Below, one piece after another: positions 4,672 to 11,688 of a stretch of 20,600 nucleotides of DNA (the first letter of the stretch is position 1; each line of letters starts with the position of its first letter). The notes under the pieces are model-generated. The model worked only from the letters and a program-made list of their open reading frames with translations, ran no database searches and had not been told where the DNA came from. Origin of the DNA: Deltaproteobacteria bacterium (GTDB lineage Bacteria; Desulfobacterota; Syntrophia; Syntrophales; UBA2210); NCBI GenBank assembly GCA_030603465.1, contig JAUVXT010000013.1, positions 1 through 20,600 on the forward strand, read 5' to 3'. A program made the position numbers and the translations under genes.

Positions 4672-5901
4672 ATGGGATTAGTTTCTCGAATGGCGCGACC
4701 GAAGGCAATGAACTCACATGAACTTGAACGGATGATTACGTCTGTGTTCGGTGGCGGCTCTACTTCTTCTGGTGTGTCGGTGTCGTCTGATAGCGCAATG
4801 AGACAGGCAACCGTCTATTCATGTGTCAATACTCTTTCCCGCGTAATCGGCACCCTGCCTTGTCACCTGATGAAGACCGAGGGGAGAAACAGAGAGAAGG
4901 CTATTGACGATCCGCTATACTTTTTACTACATGATCAGCCGAACGAATGGATGACCGCCCCGGAGTTTTGGGGCATGTGTATGAATCATCTCTTAATGAG
5001 AGGAAACTTCTTTGTCTTGAAGAACAGGGGGCTTTCCCTTACCGGTCCCGTTAAAGAATTGATCCCCTTGGCTCCTGGTATAGTTCATGAAGTCAAACAG
5101 GATGAAAAATACAGACTACTTTACACGCTGAGATATCCAGACGGAACGATGACAGTGGTTCCGCAATCTCAGATCATGCACATACGCGGAATGACAATCA
5201 ATGGATTTATGGGAGTCAACCCGATCCAATATATCAGGGAATCAATCGCCCTGGGGCTGGCCTCGGAAGAGTTTGGAGCGCGCTACTTCGGGACAGGTAC
5301 GCATCCTGGAGGTGTTGTCGAGATGACAGGGAAGCTCTCACCTGAAGGCCATGCCAACCTTGCAAGTGCCTTAACTGAAACATACTCTGGCCTCGGGAAA
5401 TCTCACCGTCTCATGCTCTTGCAAGAAGGAATGAAATATCAAAAGGTCGGGAGTGCCCCGAAAGACTCCCAGTTCGTAGAGCTTCGGAAATACCAGAAGG
5501 CGGAGATTGTGGATATCTTCTTCGGAATGCCCCTGACAATCCTTTCATCGGAGGATAAGCCTCCGACCTTTGCCAGTGCGGTACAATTTTCGATTAACTT
5601 TATTGTATATGCCTTGATGCCTTGGCTTGTGACGATAGAAAAGGCCGTATCCCGTGATCTGATACCATCGGCGAAAAGAAAAGCATATTATGCGAAATTC
5701 GTAGCGCAAGGATTACAGCGTGGAAGTTTCAAAGAGCAGATTGATGGATTTTCAATCGCGATTGACAAGGAGATAATGAATCCGAACGAATGCCGGGAAT
5801 TATTGGAATTGAACCCCTATGAAGGCGGGGACATTTATAAGACCCGCACAAGCACCACAAAAGATACAGGAGGCAAAAATGAAGCTGGCTTACAGGAGTG
5901 A
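4672..5901 (+). CDS. portal protein (HK97 family)
   Basis: A 409-residue protein that forms the dodecameric ring at one capsid vertex, through which DNA enters and to which the neck attaches. Family signatures are clear: MRQATVYSCVNTLSRVIGTL near residues 43-62, then LHDQPNEWMTAPEFW, MRGNFFVLKNRG, IMHIRGM, the ALTETYSGLGKSHR and LLQEGMKYQKVG region near residues 233-261, and IFFGMPLTILS leading to the C-terminal domain. The length is usual for the family. ATG 4672 directly follows the preceding stop. Residues 235-276 are those duplicated in the ORF at 3208-3498. The 3' end overlaps the protease gene by 23 bp. Confidence 0.95.
   Translation: MGLVSRMARPKAMNSHELERMITSVFGGGSTSSGVSVSSDSAMRQATVYSCVNTLSRVIGTLPCHLMKTEGRNREKAIDDPLYFLLHDQPNEWMTAPEFWGMCMNHLLMRGNFFVLKNRGLSLTGPVKELIPLAPGIVHEVKQDEKYRLLYTLRYPDGTMTVVPQSQIMHIRGMTINGFMGVNPIQYIRESIALGLASEEFGARYFGTGTHPGGVVEMTGKLSPEGHANLASALTETYSGLGKSHRLMLLQEGMKYQKVGSAPKDSQFVELRKYQKAEIVDIFFGMPLTILSSEDKPPTFASAVQFSINFIVYALMPWLVTIEKAVSRDLIPSAKRKAYYAKFVAQGLQRGSFKEQIDGFSIAIDKEIMNPNECRELLELNPYEGGDIYKTRTSTTKDTGGKNEAGLQE
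5373..5499 (+). repeat. direct repeat, copy B (within portal gene)
   Basis: This is the probable source copy of the 127-bp segment also present at 3324-3450. It lies inside an intact, family-typical portal gene, so the direction of copying was most likely from portal to the upstream ORF. The only difference is G at 5476 (Val) versus A at 3427 (Ile). Confidence 0.95.
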
Positions 5902-6709
5902 GAAGAACGCAGAGGCGGCGGCCCGATACTGGGGCAAGTCGCTTGATAAGCCTGACTGGTATAAGATCGAAGCAAAAGGCGATTCAGATGAAGCTGAAAT
6001 CTTTCTGTATGATGTCATAGGCTGGCCGTATAATGATGTTTTTGACTTGATCCGAGCCCTCAGTCAGTTGGATGTCAAAAATATCATACTTCGGGTAAAT
6101 TCACCCGGAGGGGATGTCTTTGACGGTATGGCAATTTTCAACGCTCTTCGGGAGCACCCGGCGAATGTCACCGCAAAGATCGAAGGACTTGCTGCTTCCG
6201 TTGCTTCAGTGATTCCTCTCGCAGCCGATGAAGTGCAAGCCCACAAGAACAGCATGTATATGATCCATGATCCTTGGACTGTTATGGCCGGGAATCAATA
6301 CGAGCTTCGGGAGGTGGCAGACATTCTCCAGAAAATCAGCGGGAACATGATTGAAGCCTATTCCGACAAGTCCAACGTCGGGAACCGTGAATTGAAAGAA
6401 ATGATGAAAGAGGAGACATGGTTCACAGCGAAAGAAGCAAAAGACCGTGGCTTTGTTGACACAATCCTTGATACCGGGGCGGCAAAGGCAAAATTTGACC
6501 TTTCGATATTTGCTAATGTCCCCGATGGAATAGAAGATGGAATATCAATAGTAGCAACTGAACGATCAAAAGAGAGAGCCTTACGGGATGTGGGTTTTTC
6601 TCAAAAAGAAGCAAAGGCCATTCTCGCGGGACGCAGGGAAGGCACTCAACGGGACGTTGAGAGAATACAGGTAGAAGTAGAACGAATAATGAATATAATG
6701 AAATCCTAA
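5879..6709 (+). CDS. head maturation protease, ClpP-like (S14 family)
   Basis: A serine protease that trims capsid and scaffold proteins during head assembly. ATG 5879 is chosen over a longer reading from 5819 because AGGAGG lies just upstream (about 5869-5874); this gives 276 residues and a 23-bp overlap with portal. ClpP hallmarks are VNSPGGDVFDGMAI (about residues 73-86, oxyanion region), GLAASVAS with nucleophile Ser107, and MYMIHDPW with catalytic His130; the third residue is likely in the following helical region. The C-terminal third (about 205-276) is charged and helical and may act as a scaffold domain, consistent with no separate scaffold gene. The major capsid gene follows after 15 bp. 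Confidence 0.95.
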   Translation: MKLAYRSEKNAEAAARYWGKSLDKPDWYKIEAKGDSDEAEIFLYDVIGWPYNDVFDLIRALSQLDVKNIILRVNSPGGDVFDGMAIFNALREHPANVTAKIEGLAASVASVIPLAADEVQAHKNSMYMIHDPWTVMAGNQYELREVADILQKISGNMIEAYSDKSNVGNRELKEMMKEETWFTAKEAKDRGFVDTILDTGAAKAKFDLSIFANVPDGIEDGISIVATERSKERALRDVGFSQKEAKAILAGRREGTQRDVERIQVEVERIMNIMKS

Positions 6710-6724
6710 AGGAGGAATTTTAAA

Positions 6725-7936
6725 ATGGACGAACTTAAGAAAATCATTGAAGCCCTTGGTAAAACTTTTGAAGCATTCAAGGGCGAAAACGATCTCCGTC
6801 TCAAAGAAATTGAGGCGAAGGGCCACGCAGACCCGCTTTTGACGGAGAAGGTGGATAAGATCAACGCGGATATCGCGCAGATTGCAGAGATGAAGACACA
6901 GCTTGAGGCACTTGAGACTATGGCTGGCCGCGGTGCCTTCGGTGGCGGGACTGAAGTTGACCAGGCAAAGGCTGCTCACACCAAAGCCTTTGATTCATGG
7001 TTCAGGAATGGTGTTGAAGGCGACCTGAAAAACCTTCAGGTCCAGGCCAGCGCCTCTACCCTCGACGATACGGCTGGAGGTTTCACCGTACCTGAAGAAA
7101 TGGAATCGACTCTTGACCGTGTAGCGGCAACCGTATCAGCGATGCGTGGACTGGCTACAGTTATGAGTATCGGGACAGATACTTACAAGAAGCTCGTAAA
7201 TCAGGGCGGCGCTTCTTCCGGGTGGGTTGGAGAGAAAGGATCTCGTGCCGAAACCGACACTCCAACTCTGAAAGAAATCGCTATCAACACCAAAGAGCTT
7301 TACGCAATGCCAGCGGCTACGCAGAAACTTCTCGACGATAGCAGGATTGATATAGCGGCATGGCTTGGCAATGAAGTAGCAATTGAGTTCGCCGATGAAG
7401 AAGGTGACGCTTTTGTCAATGGTGACGGCGTTTCCGAACCGAAGGGACTTGACGCATATACGAAAATCACCAACGCTTCTTATGCGTGGGGCAAGATGGG
7501 ATATGTCGCAGGCGGACATGCTTCTCTGTTGAATAGCGCGGATAAACTTATTGACGTTACCAATGCTCTGAAGCCGGTCTATTTGAACGGCTCCTCATGG
7601 CTCATGAATCGGACAACTCTGAACGTTATCCGAAAGCTCAAGGATGGCGAAGGGAACTATCTGTGGAGGCCGGGTCTTGAGGCTGGGGCGCCTAACGTGC
7701 TGTTAGGATATCCTACTGTAACCGATGACAATGTTGAAGACATCGGGGCCGGGAACTATCCGCTCTATTTTGGGAACTTCAAGAGAGGATATCTCATTAT
7801 CGACCGTTTCGGAATCAGGGTTTTGAGAGATCCCTTCTCCAGCAAACCCTATGTCCTCTTTTACACTACAAAGCGCGTAGGTGGGGGAATCGTGATGTAT
7901 GAAGCAATCAAGGCGATGAAAATAGCTACTTCATAA
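6725..7936 (+). CDS. major capsid protein (HK97 fold)
   Basis: A 403-residue shell protein with an AAAGGAGG ribosome binding site. Residues 1 to about 70 form a charged helical segment (a delta or scaffold domain) likely removed by the upstream protease. From about residue 110 the mature fold is typical: STLDDTAGGFTVPEEM, then GWVGEKGSRAETDTPTL, the YAMPAATQKLLDDS helix, FADEEGDAFVNGDGVSEPKG, LMNRTTLNVIRKLKD, and a closing GNFKRGYLIIDRFGIRV segment. The probable maturation site lies between residues 80 and 110, a Gly/Ala/Ser-rich linker. The gene ends 45 bp before the next one, with a hairpin between. Confidence 0.96.
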   Translation: MDELKKIIEALGKTFEAFKGENDLRLKEIEAKGHADPLLTEKVDKINADIAQIAEMKTQLEALETMAGRGAFGGGTEVDQAKAAHTKAFDSWFRNGVEGDLKNLQVQASASTLDDTAGGFTVPEEMESTLDRVAATVSAMRGLATVMSIGTDTYKKLVNQGGASSGWVGEKGSRAETDTPTLKEIAINTKELYAMPAATQKLLDDSRIDIAAWLGNEVAIEFADEEGDAFVNGDGVSEPKGLDAYTKITNASYAWGKMGYVAGGHASLLNSADKLIDVTNALKPVYLNGSSWLMNRTTLNVIRKLKDGEGNYLWRPGLEAGAPNVLLGYPTVTDDNVEDIGAGNYPLYFGNFKRGYLIIDRFGIRVLRDPFSSKPYVLFYTTKRVGGGIVMYEAIKAMKIATS

Positions 7937-7941
7937 CAACC

Positions 7942-7961
7942 GGGGGCTGAAATATGCCCCC
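7942..7961 (+). terminator. hairpin after capsid gene (attenuator or RNA stabiliser)
   Basis: The stem is GGGGGC with GCCCCC (7942-7947 and 7956-7961) and the loop is eight bases. No U-tract follows; instead comes the ribosome binding site AAGGAGG of the next gene. It may reduce read-through or protect the 3' end of capsid mRNA. Confidence 0.45.
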
Positions 7962-7981
7962 ACTTTAAGGAGGTAAAAAAA

Positions 7982-8404
7982 ATGAAAGATCTTCATAATA
8001 ACATAGAATGTGAGTCTGTTCTTGATCCGATTGTGATTGAGGCGACAGCGACACACACTGATATTGATCTCCAGGACTTCAATTCGGCTGAACTTGTAAT
8101 TTTTGCAGGATTGGATGCTGGATCAGGATTGTCTGGTTCTCACAAACTCGTTTTCACCCTCAAGGACAGTCCCGATGCGTCTACTTACACGAATGTTGAG
8201 ACTGCAGACATGCTTGGCGTCACCGTGACAAGCGGAACCATTCTCACTATCGACGCAGTGGGTGAGGATAATTCCATATATCAGTTTGGGTATGTCGGGG
8301 GGAAAAGATATCTCGAACTCACATACACAGAGACGGGTACCGTAGCTATGCCGATGAGTATTACTATCATCAAAAGTCATGGTCTGGATGTCCCGGCCAT
8401 ATAA
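7982..8404 (+). CDS. conserved phage structural protein, probable decoration protein
   Basis: A 140-residue protein with an AAGGAGG site 8 bases before ATG 7982. It begins MKDLHNNIECESVLDPIVIE and continues with beta-rich segments (HTDIDLQDFNSAELVIFAG, LVFTLKDSPDASTYTNVE, YQFGYVGGKRYLELTY) and an end IIKSHGLDVPAI. Proteins with the same frame ('MKDLxxNI ... LQ..D.A..YT.V ... VGYIGGKRYLRL') are common directly after the major capsid gene in siphophages and prophages. They are usually unannotated, and a capsid decoration role is inferred from position and beta content. No catalytic motif is seen. Confidence 0.78.
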   Translation: MKDLHNNIECESVLDPIVIEATATHTDIDLQDFNSAELVIFAGLDAGSGLSGSHKLVFTLKDSPDASTYTNVETADMLGVTVTSGTILTIDAVGEDNSIYQFGYVGGKRYLELTYTETGTVAMPMSITIIKSHGLDVPAI

Positions 8405-8430
8405 CCCGGCCCTTTAAGTAGGGTACTCGG

Positions 8431-8472
8431 CGTGGTCTTATCCGGGGCCACGTCGGGGCAACCACCGGATAA
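8431..8472 (+). promoter_or_regulatory. structured leader with interlocking stems before the 8487 gene
   Basis: Two stems can form in the 82-bp gap. CGTGG (8431-8435) pairs with CCACG (8448-8452). TTATCCGG (8438-8445) pairs with CCGGATAA (8465-8472), ending two bases before the GGAGG site (8474-8478). The stems interlock, so they form either a pseudoknot or two alternative hairpins, which could tune initiation of the next gene. Confidence 0.45.
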
Positions 8473-8486
8473 CGGAGGAAATAATC

Positions 8487-9101
8487 ATGGCAGATACATC
8501 GTATCAACCAAAAGTATACCGAGAACAAGGCGGAGACCGTCAAGTTATAGCCTCTGGCGGCTCTATGGATGTGGAATCAGGCGGCGAACTTGATATTGAA
8601 TCTGGGGGTTCTTTGAAGCTGGCTGGAACCGCTATAGCTGCCACCGCAGCCGAACTGAACAAGAATGATGGTATCGCTGCGGCAGCTTATCAAGTTGTTG
8701 AGTCAGAGGTATTATTTACCGAAGCCGGGGCCGGGACTTATACCGGAACGATAGCGCTTCCTGCTGGATCAAGGATCATAGATATTGGTGTTGACGGAAT
8801 TGCACTCTGGACTGCTGGAACTTCGGCAAGTATGATCGTTGGTGATGCGGGCGATGACAATGGGTTCTTTGTAGCGACAAATCTAAAGGCAACCGAACTC
8901 TTAGCCGGTGAAATCAATAATCTTGAACATCCTGGCGGGATGGCAGGTGCGTATATCGCAAGTGAACAAAGGGTACTTTACTCTGCTACGGCGAGAAATA
9001 TTATAGGTGTGGTGACTTCGGTAGGAGCAGGAACGGCTGGGCGAACAAGAATGTATGTCGTTTATGCAAATCCGACCGCAGGAGCGGCAACTAAATCGTA
9101 A
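8487..9101 (+). CDS. head fibre or decoration-like structural protein
   Basis: A 204-residue protein with an ACGGAGG site. The N-terminal 50 residues form a short-repeat beta motif: GGSMDVESGG, then ELDIESGG, then SLKLAGTAI, leading into ATAAELNKNDG. Such repeats with an 'AAELN' link are typical of trimeric phage fibre or head-fibre proteins. The C-terminal part is a compact beta-rich domain (GTIALPAGSRIIDIGVDGI, YIASEQRVLY, GRTRMYVVYANPT). Its position after the capsid and probable decoration genes suggests a capsid-surface fibre; host or carbohydrate binding is conjecture. A hairpin with a short T-run lies immediately after the stop. Confidence 0.72.
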   Translation: MADTSYQPKVYREQGGDRQVIASGGSMDVESGGELDIESGGSLKLAGTAIAATAAELNKNDGIAAAAYQVVESEVLFTEAGAGTYTGTIALPAGSRIIDIGVDGIALWTAGTSASMIVGDAGDDNGFFVATNLKATELLAGEINNLEHPGGMAGAYIASEQRVLYSATARNIIGVVTSVGAGTAGRTRMYVVYANPTAGAATKS

Positions 9102-9122
9102 CACCCACGGGGGTGGCCTTTT
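9102..9122 (+). terminator. weak terminator-like hairpin after the fibre gene
   Basis: CACCC (9102-9106) pairs with GGGTG (9111-9115) around an ACGG loop, followed by GCC and TTTT at 9119-9122. The stem is short, so only partial termination is expected. Confidence 0.4.
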
Positions 9123-9134
9123 CTCTCCGGGCTG

Positions 9135-9163
9135 CCCCCCCCTCCCTCTAAAGGGAAAGGAGG
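9135..9163 (+). promoter_or_regulatory. C8 tract and possible ribosome-site-sequestering stem
   Basis: A run of eight C (9135-9142) is followed by CCTCCC. The CCTCC at 9141-9145 is perfectly complementary to GGAGG (9159-9163), the ribosome binding site of the 9169 gene. Pairing could hide the site, and the homopolymer is a likely place for length variation. Confidence 0.4.
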
Positions 9164-9168
9164 TCGAA

Positions 9169-9495
9169 ATGAAATCAGGATTAAACTTTTCTCGGGCCAC
9201 AGGTGCCGTTGCGATAGCTACCACTATAGCGCCGGGGGTTCCGTGGCAATTAGAGGGTATTCGCGTCCATTTATCTGCTGCCGGTGGTGCCGGGAACCTA
9301 ACTGCAACGGTAGATAATGGAGCCGGGGCCGTATATGATGTTGTGATTCTTACACAGGATATGACCTCAGTGGTTGATCTTGTGTGGAATACAGGGTGCC
9401 CACTGGACTTTGAGGCTGGAGATGAACTTGACATTGCCTGGGCGAATGCAGGCACAAAGACATATGGGTTAGAGGTCATCTGGAAGGCGACATAA
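9169..9495 (+). CDS. small beta-rich phage structural protein
   Basis: A 108-residue protein. ATG 9169 is chosen because AAAGGAGG lies six bases upstream; the longer reading from 9055 overlaps the previous gene without a good site. The sequence is alternating and beta-rich, with no charged clusters: NFSRATGAVAIATTIAPG, then VPWQLEGIRVHLSAAGG, NLTATVDNGAGAVYDVVIL, LDFEAGDELDIAWAN and YGLEVIWKAT. This resembles jelly-roll-like small head or decoration proteins, but no named family is certain. Its last base is shared with the ATG of the connector gene (TAATG), so translation is coupled. Confidence 0.7.
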   Translation: MKSGLNFSRATGAVAIATTIAPGVPWQLEGIRVHLSAAGGAGNLTATVDNGAGAVYDVVILTQDMTSVVDLVWNTGCPLDFEAGDELDIAWANAGTKTYGLEVIWKAT

Positions 9496-10103
9496 TGAGA
9501 ATAACAATCACCACAGCCCCGGCAACGGAATGCGTGTCCCTCCAAGAGGTTAAATTTCATCTTGCGCTGGCTACTACAGCGGCGGAGGCGGCGGCCTATA
9601 CGACACAAGATGATATGCTGAACCGTCTCATATCTACCTCAAGGATACTCACAGAACAGGAGACAGGCCGGGCCTTGATTACGCAGACACGGACGTTCTA
9701 TTTGGACGCTTGGCCGGAAAAGAGATATATCGAGTTGCCTTATCCGAGATTACAGTCGGCGGCTGTGACGTACAGGCTGGAAGATGATGACGATTATGAT
9801 GAAACCCTTTCAATTGCGGACACGGACATTGTAAGTGAACCGGGCAGGGTAGTCCTGCAACCCTCCGAATCATGGCCGACCGGGACGCTCTACAGCGAGA
9901 AGCCGATCAAAATAGTAATGGTTTGCGGGTATGGCGACGCTGCGACTGACGTACCGGAAGCCATAAGGCAGGCTATCCTTCTTAGAATTTCTGACATGTA
10001 TGAAAATCGGGGCGAGGTTGTCTTAGGTGTATCGGTGGGGAAAATAGCCGGTGCCGTGGATTCCCTGCTCTACAATTATGTTATCCACACGAGGTTTGAT
10101 TGA
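9495..10103 (+). CDS. head-tail connector, gp6-like / phiE125 gp8 family
   Basis: A 202-residue protein beginning at ATG 9495, overlapping the previous stop. The pattern is that of gp6-like connectors, which dock as a ring under the portal: TTAPATECVSLQEVKFHL at the N-terminus, then DDMLNRLISTSRILTEQETG, ALITQTRTFYLDAWP, ELPYPRLQSAAVTYR, IVMVCGYGDAATDVPEAIRQ and AILLRISDMYENRGE. The central IELPYPRL and VPEAIRQAI boxes are the most recognisable. It shares TGATG with the adaptor gene downstream. Confidence 0.9.
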   Translation: MRITITTAPATECVSLQEVKFHLALATTAAEAAAYTTQDDMLNRLISTSRILTEQETGRALITQTRTFYLDAWPEKRYIELPYPRLQSAAVTYRLEDDDDYDETLSIADTDIVSEPGRVVLQPSESWPTGTLYSEKPIKIVMVCGYGDAATDVPEAIRQAILLRISDMYENRGEVVLGVSVGKIAGAVDSLLYNYVIHTRFD

Positions 10104-10597
10104 TGCGAAGTGGCAGGATGGATAGAATCGTCACCCTCAAAGAAAAGGTCACAACTGAAAACGACTTCGGTGAGGAGATCATAACATGGATCGAGCTTGT
10201 CAAAGTCGGCACAGAGATAGCAATAGGCACACTCACGGCGGGGACGCTCTATCAGATCACAGCCACGGAAGTAGATCATTTCGGAGTTGATCTTGTGATT
10301 TACGACACCTTCACAGCGGCTGGAACTGAAACATGCGATGCCTCGAACAAGGTCAAGCCGGTGACTCTCCCAGCGACTGTGTGGGCAGAGCGATTGGAGT
10401 TAAGGGGTGACGAACGGTGGAACGCACAGCAGGTGGTCGCGGGTTTGGCTTGCAAATATAGGATAAGATACAGAGACGATGTGGGGCCGCTGGATGTTCT
10501 TACTGATTCAGATAGTAAAGAATACGATATTCAGGCGGCATTGGAATTAGGGCGAAAAGATGGAATAGAATTGATGTGTTCGACGAGAGGTGAATAA
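10103..10597 (+). CDS. head-tail adaptor (SPP1 gp16-like) carrying an inserted beta module
   Basis: A 164-residue protein. ATG 10103 overlaps the previous stop as TGATG; a TTG immediately before is not needed. Head-tail adaptors start MRxGRxxxRIxL, here MRSGRMDRIVTLKEKV, then a DFGEEIITWIE strand, and resume with ATVWAERLELRGDERWNAQQ and YRIRYRDDVGP. Between these family parts lies an extra stretch, about residues 36-88, reading GTLTAGTLYQITATEVDHFG, then YDTFTAAGTETCDASNKVKP. The usual family length is about 110 residues, so the extra length fits an insertion. The inserted pattern resembles a small module found in other phage structural proteins. Confidence 0.85.
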   Translation: MRSGRMDRIVTLKEKVTTENDFGEEIITWIELVKVGTEIAIGTLTAGTLYQITATEVDHFGVDLVIYDTFTAAGTETCDASNKVKPVTLPATVWAERLELRGDERWNAQQVVAGLACKYRIRYRDDVGPLDVLTDSDSKEYDIQAALELGRKDGIELMCSTRGE

Positions 10598-10598
10598 A

Positions 10599-10772
10599 AT
10601 GGCAATATCAACAAACAGCATGAAAGGCAAAAGGATAATTGAGTTCTTGAGAAAGGAGCTTGGATTGCCGGAAAATCTTGTCGGGTTTAATCTGGAAATG
10701 AGAGATGAAGAGCCGATAATGGTTACAAAACTTGAATATGAGCCAGAGGATGACAAGGCAAAGAAGAGCTAA
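10599..10772 (+). CDS. small hypothetical protein in neck region
   Basis: A 57-residue protein. ATG 10599 has GAGAGG about 8 bp upstream; GTG 10590 would overlap that site. The N-terminus is basic (MKGKRIIEFLRKELGLPEN), followed by an acidic half (RDEEPIMVTKLEYEPEDD) and a KAKKS end. No family is recognised. It could be a small neck accessory or an assembly factor. It overlaps the gp10-like gene by TAATG (10770-10774). Confidence 0.6.
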   Translation: MAISTNSMKGKRIIEFLRKELGLPENLVGFNLEMRDEEPIMVTKLEYEPEDDKAKKS

Positions 10773-11290
10773 TGGCACAGCCAGCCTTTAAATTTAAAAT
10801 TCATGGCCTGAAAGAAACGATGGCCGCCCTTGAGCAGCTCCCCACTGTGTCCATGAAAAAGACAGTCGTTCGTAATGCTCTAAAAAAGGCTGCTCTACCG
10901 ATCAAGGAAGCGGCACAGGCAAACGCTCAGACTTTGCCGATGCGGGCGGAACGGCTTGCAGAGTCAATTAAGGTCGGAACGAGTCTGAAGAAGTCGCAGC
11001 GGGGTCGGGTGGACAGATCAAGGGTGACGGTGTATGTGGGGAGTTCACATCCCTTTTCTCATTTATTTGAATTTGGGACCGCCGAGAGATTTACAAAAAG
11101 CGGTGCATACAGGGGGTTTATCCCTCCGATGCCATTTATGAGGCAGGCATGGGACAGCAACAAGAAGGTTGCCCTTAATCGATTAAGGGAGGAACTCTGG
11201 AAGGCTCTCGAAAAAGCGGCGAAGATGCTGGCTAAAAAAGCCCAAAAAGGCACATTGACGGCTGGACAGAGAAGAGGGTTATCGAGATGA
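10772..11290 (+). CDS. HK97 gp10-like neck / tail-joining protein
   Basis: A 172-residue protein. The gp10-like family is recognised by a helical N-terminus (GLKETMAALEQLPTVSMKK), an 'RNALKKAALPIKEAAQANA' helix, a central beta segment VTVYVGSSHPFSHLFEFGTA, and PPMPFMRQAWDSNK. The HLFEFGTAER and P-x-P-F-M-R boxes are the diagnostic parts. The basic C-terminus (KMLAKKAQKGTLTAGQRRG) is longer than usual. In HK97-type phages this protein works at the head-tail joint or tail terminator. It overlaps the next gene by 4 bp (ATGA, 11287-11290). Confidence 0.92.
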   Translation: MAQPAFKFKIHGLKETMAALEQLPTVSMKKTVVRNALKKAALPIKEAAQANAQTLPMRAERLAESIKVGTSLKKSQRGRVDRSRVTVYVGSSHPFSHLFEFGTAERFTKSGAYRGFIPPMPFMRQAWDSNKKVALNRLREELWKALEKAAKMLAKKAQKGTLTAGQRRGLSR

Positions 11291-11670
11291 TCGAAGCCGG
11301 GATTAGACACATACTAATAAACGATGACACGGTTAAGGCGATAACTGAAAGATGTTATCCAGTGACGATCCCACAGGCTCCAACGTACCCCTTGATACTT
11401 TATACCAAGATTTCAGGGGACAGAGATCACCATTTAAGGGGACCGTCGGGACACGCGCACCCAAGATTCCAGATTGAGGCATGGGCTGAAACATACACTG
11501 CGGCGAAATCTTTAGCCGATGCAATTAGAGAAGCACTGGATGGATACTCTGGAACGGTGTTAGGAACAAAGATAGGCTCTTGTTTGATAGATTCAGAACG
11601 GGACACATACGAGAGCGAAATTGAGGTTTACCGTGTCATATCCGATTGGTTTATTTGGCACATTGAATAA
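11287..11670 (+). CDS. tail completion / terminator protein (DUF3168)
   Basis: A 127-residue protein from an ATGA overlap. DUF3168 features are all present: an N-terminal IEAGIRHILINDDTV helix, RCYPVTIPQAPTYPLILYTK, HPRFQIEAWAETYTAAKSLA and the C-terminal DTYESEIEVYRVISDWFIWH strand. The family caps the tail tube end and interacts with the neck. The tail tube gene follows after 18 bp with its own ribosome binding site. Confidence 0.9.
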   Translation: MIEAGIRHILINDDTVKAITERCYPVTIPQAPTYPLILYTKISGDRDHHLRGPSGHAHPRFQIEAWAETYTAAKSLADAIREALDGYSGTVLGTKIGSCLIDSERDTYESEIEVYRVISDWFIWHIE

Positions 11671-11688
11671 AAATAGGAGGACAAAATT

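Noticed and set aside
3324..5499. Template/variable repeat pair of a diversity-generating retroelement, since the one mismatch is A in one copy and G in the other
   Set aside because: A single mismatch is not adenine-directed hypervariation, the second copy is in a portal gene rather than a receptor-binding protein end, and no reverse transcriptase is present in the window.
8901..9608. Minus-strand frame of 235 codons
   Set aside because: It spans three recognised plus-strand genes, is rich in Ser, Arg and Cys as expected of a shadow frame, and has no ribosome binding site.
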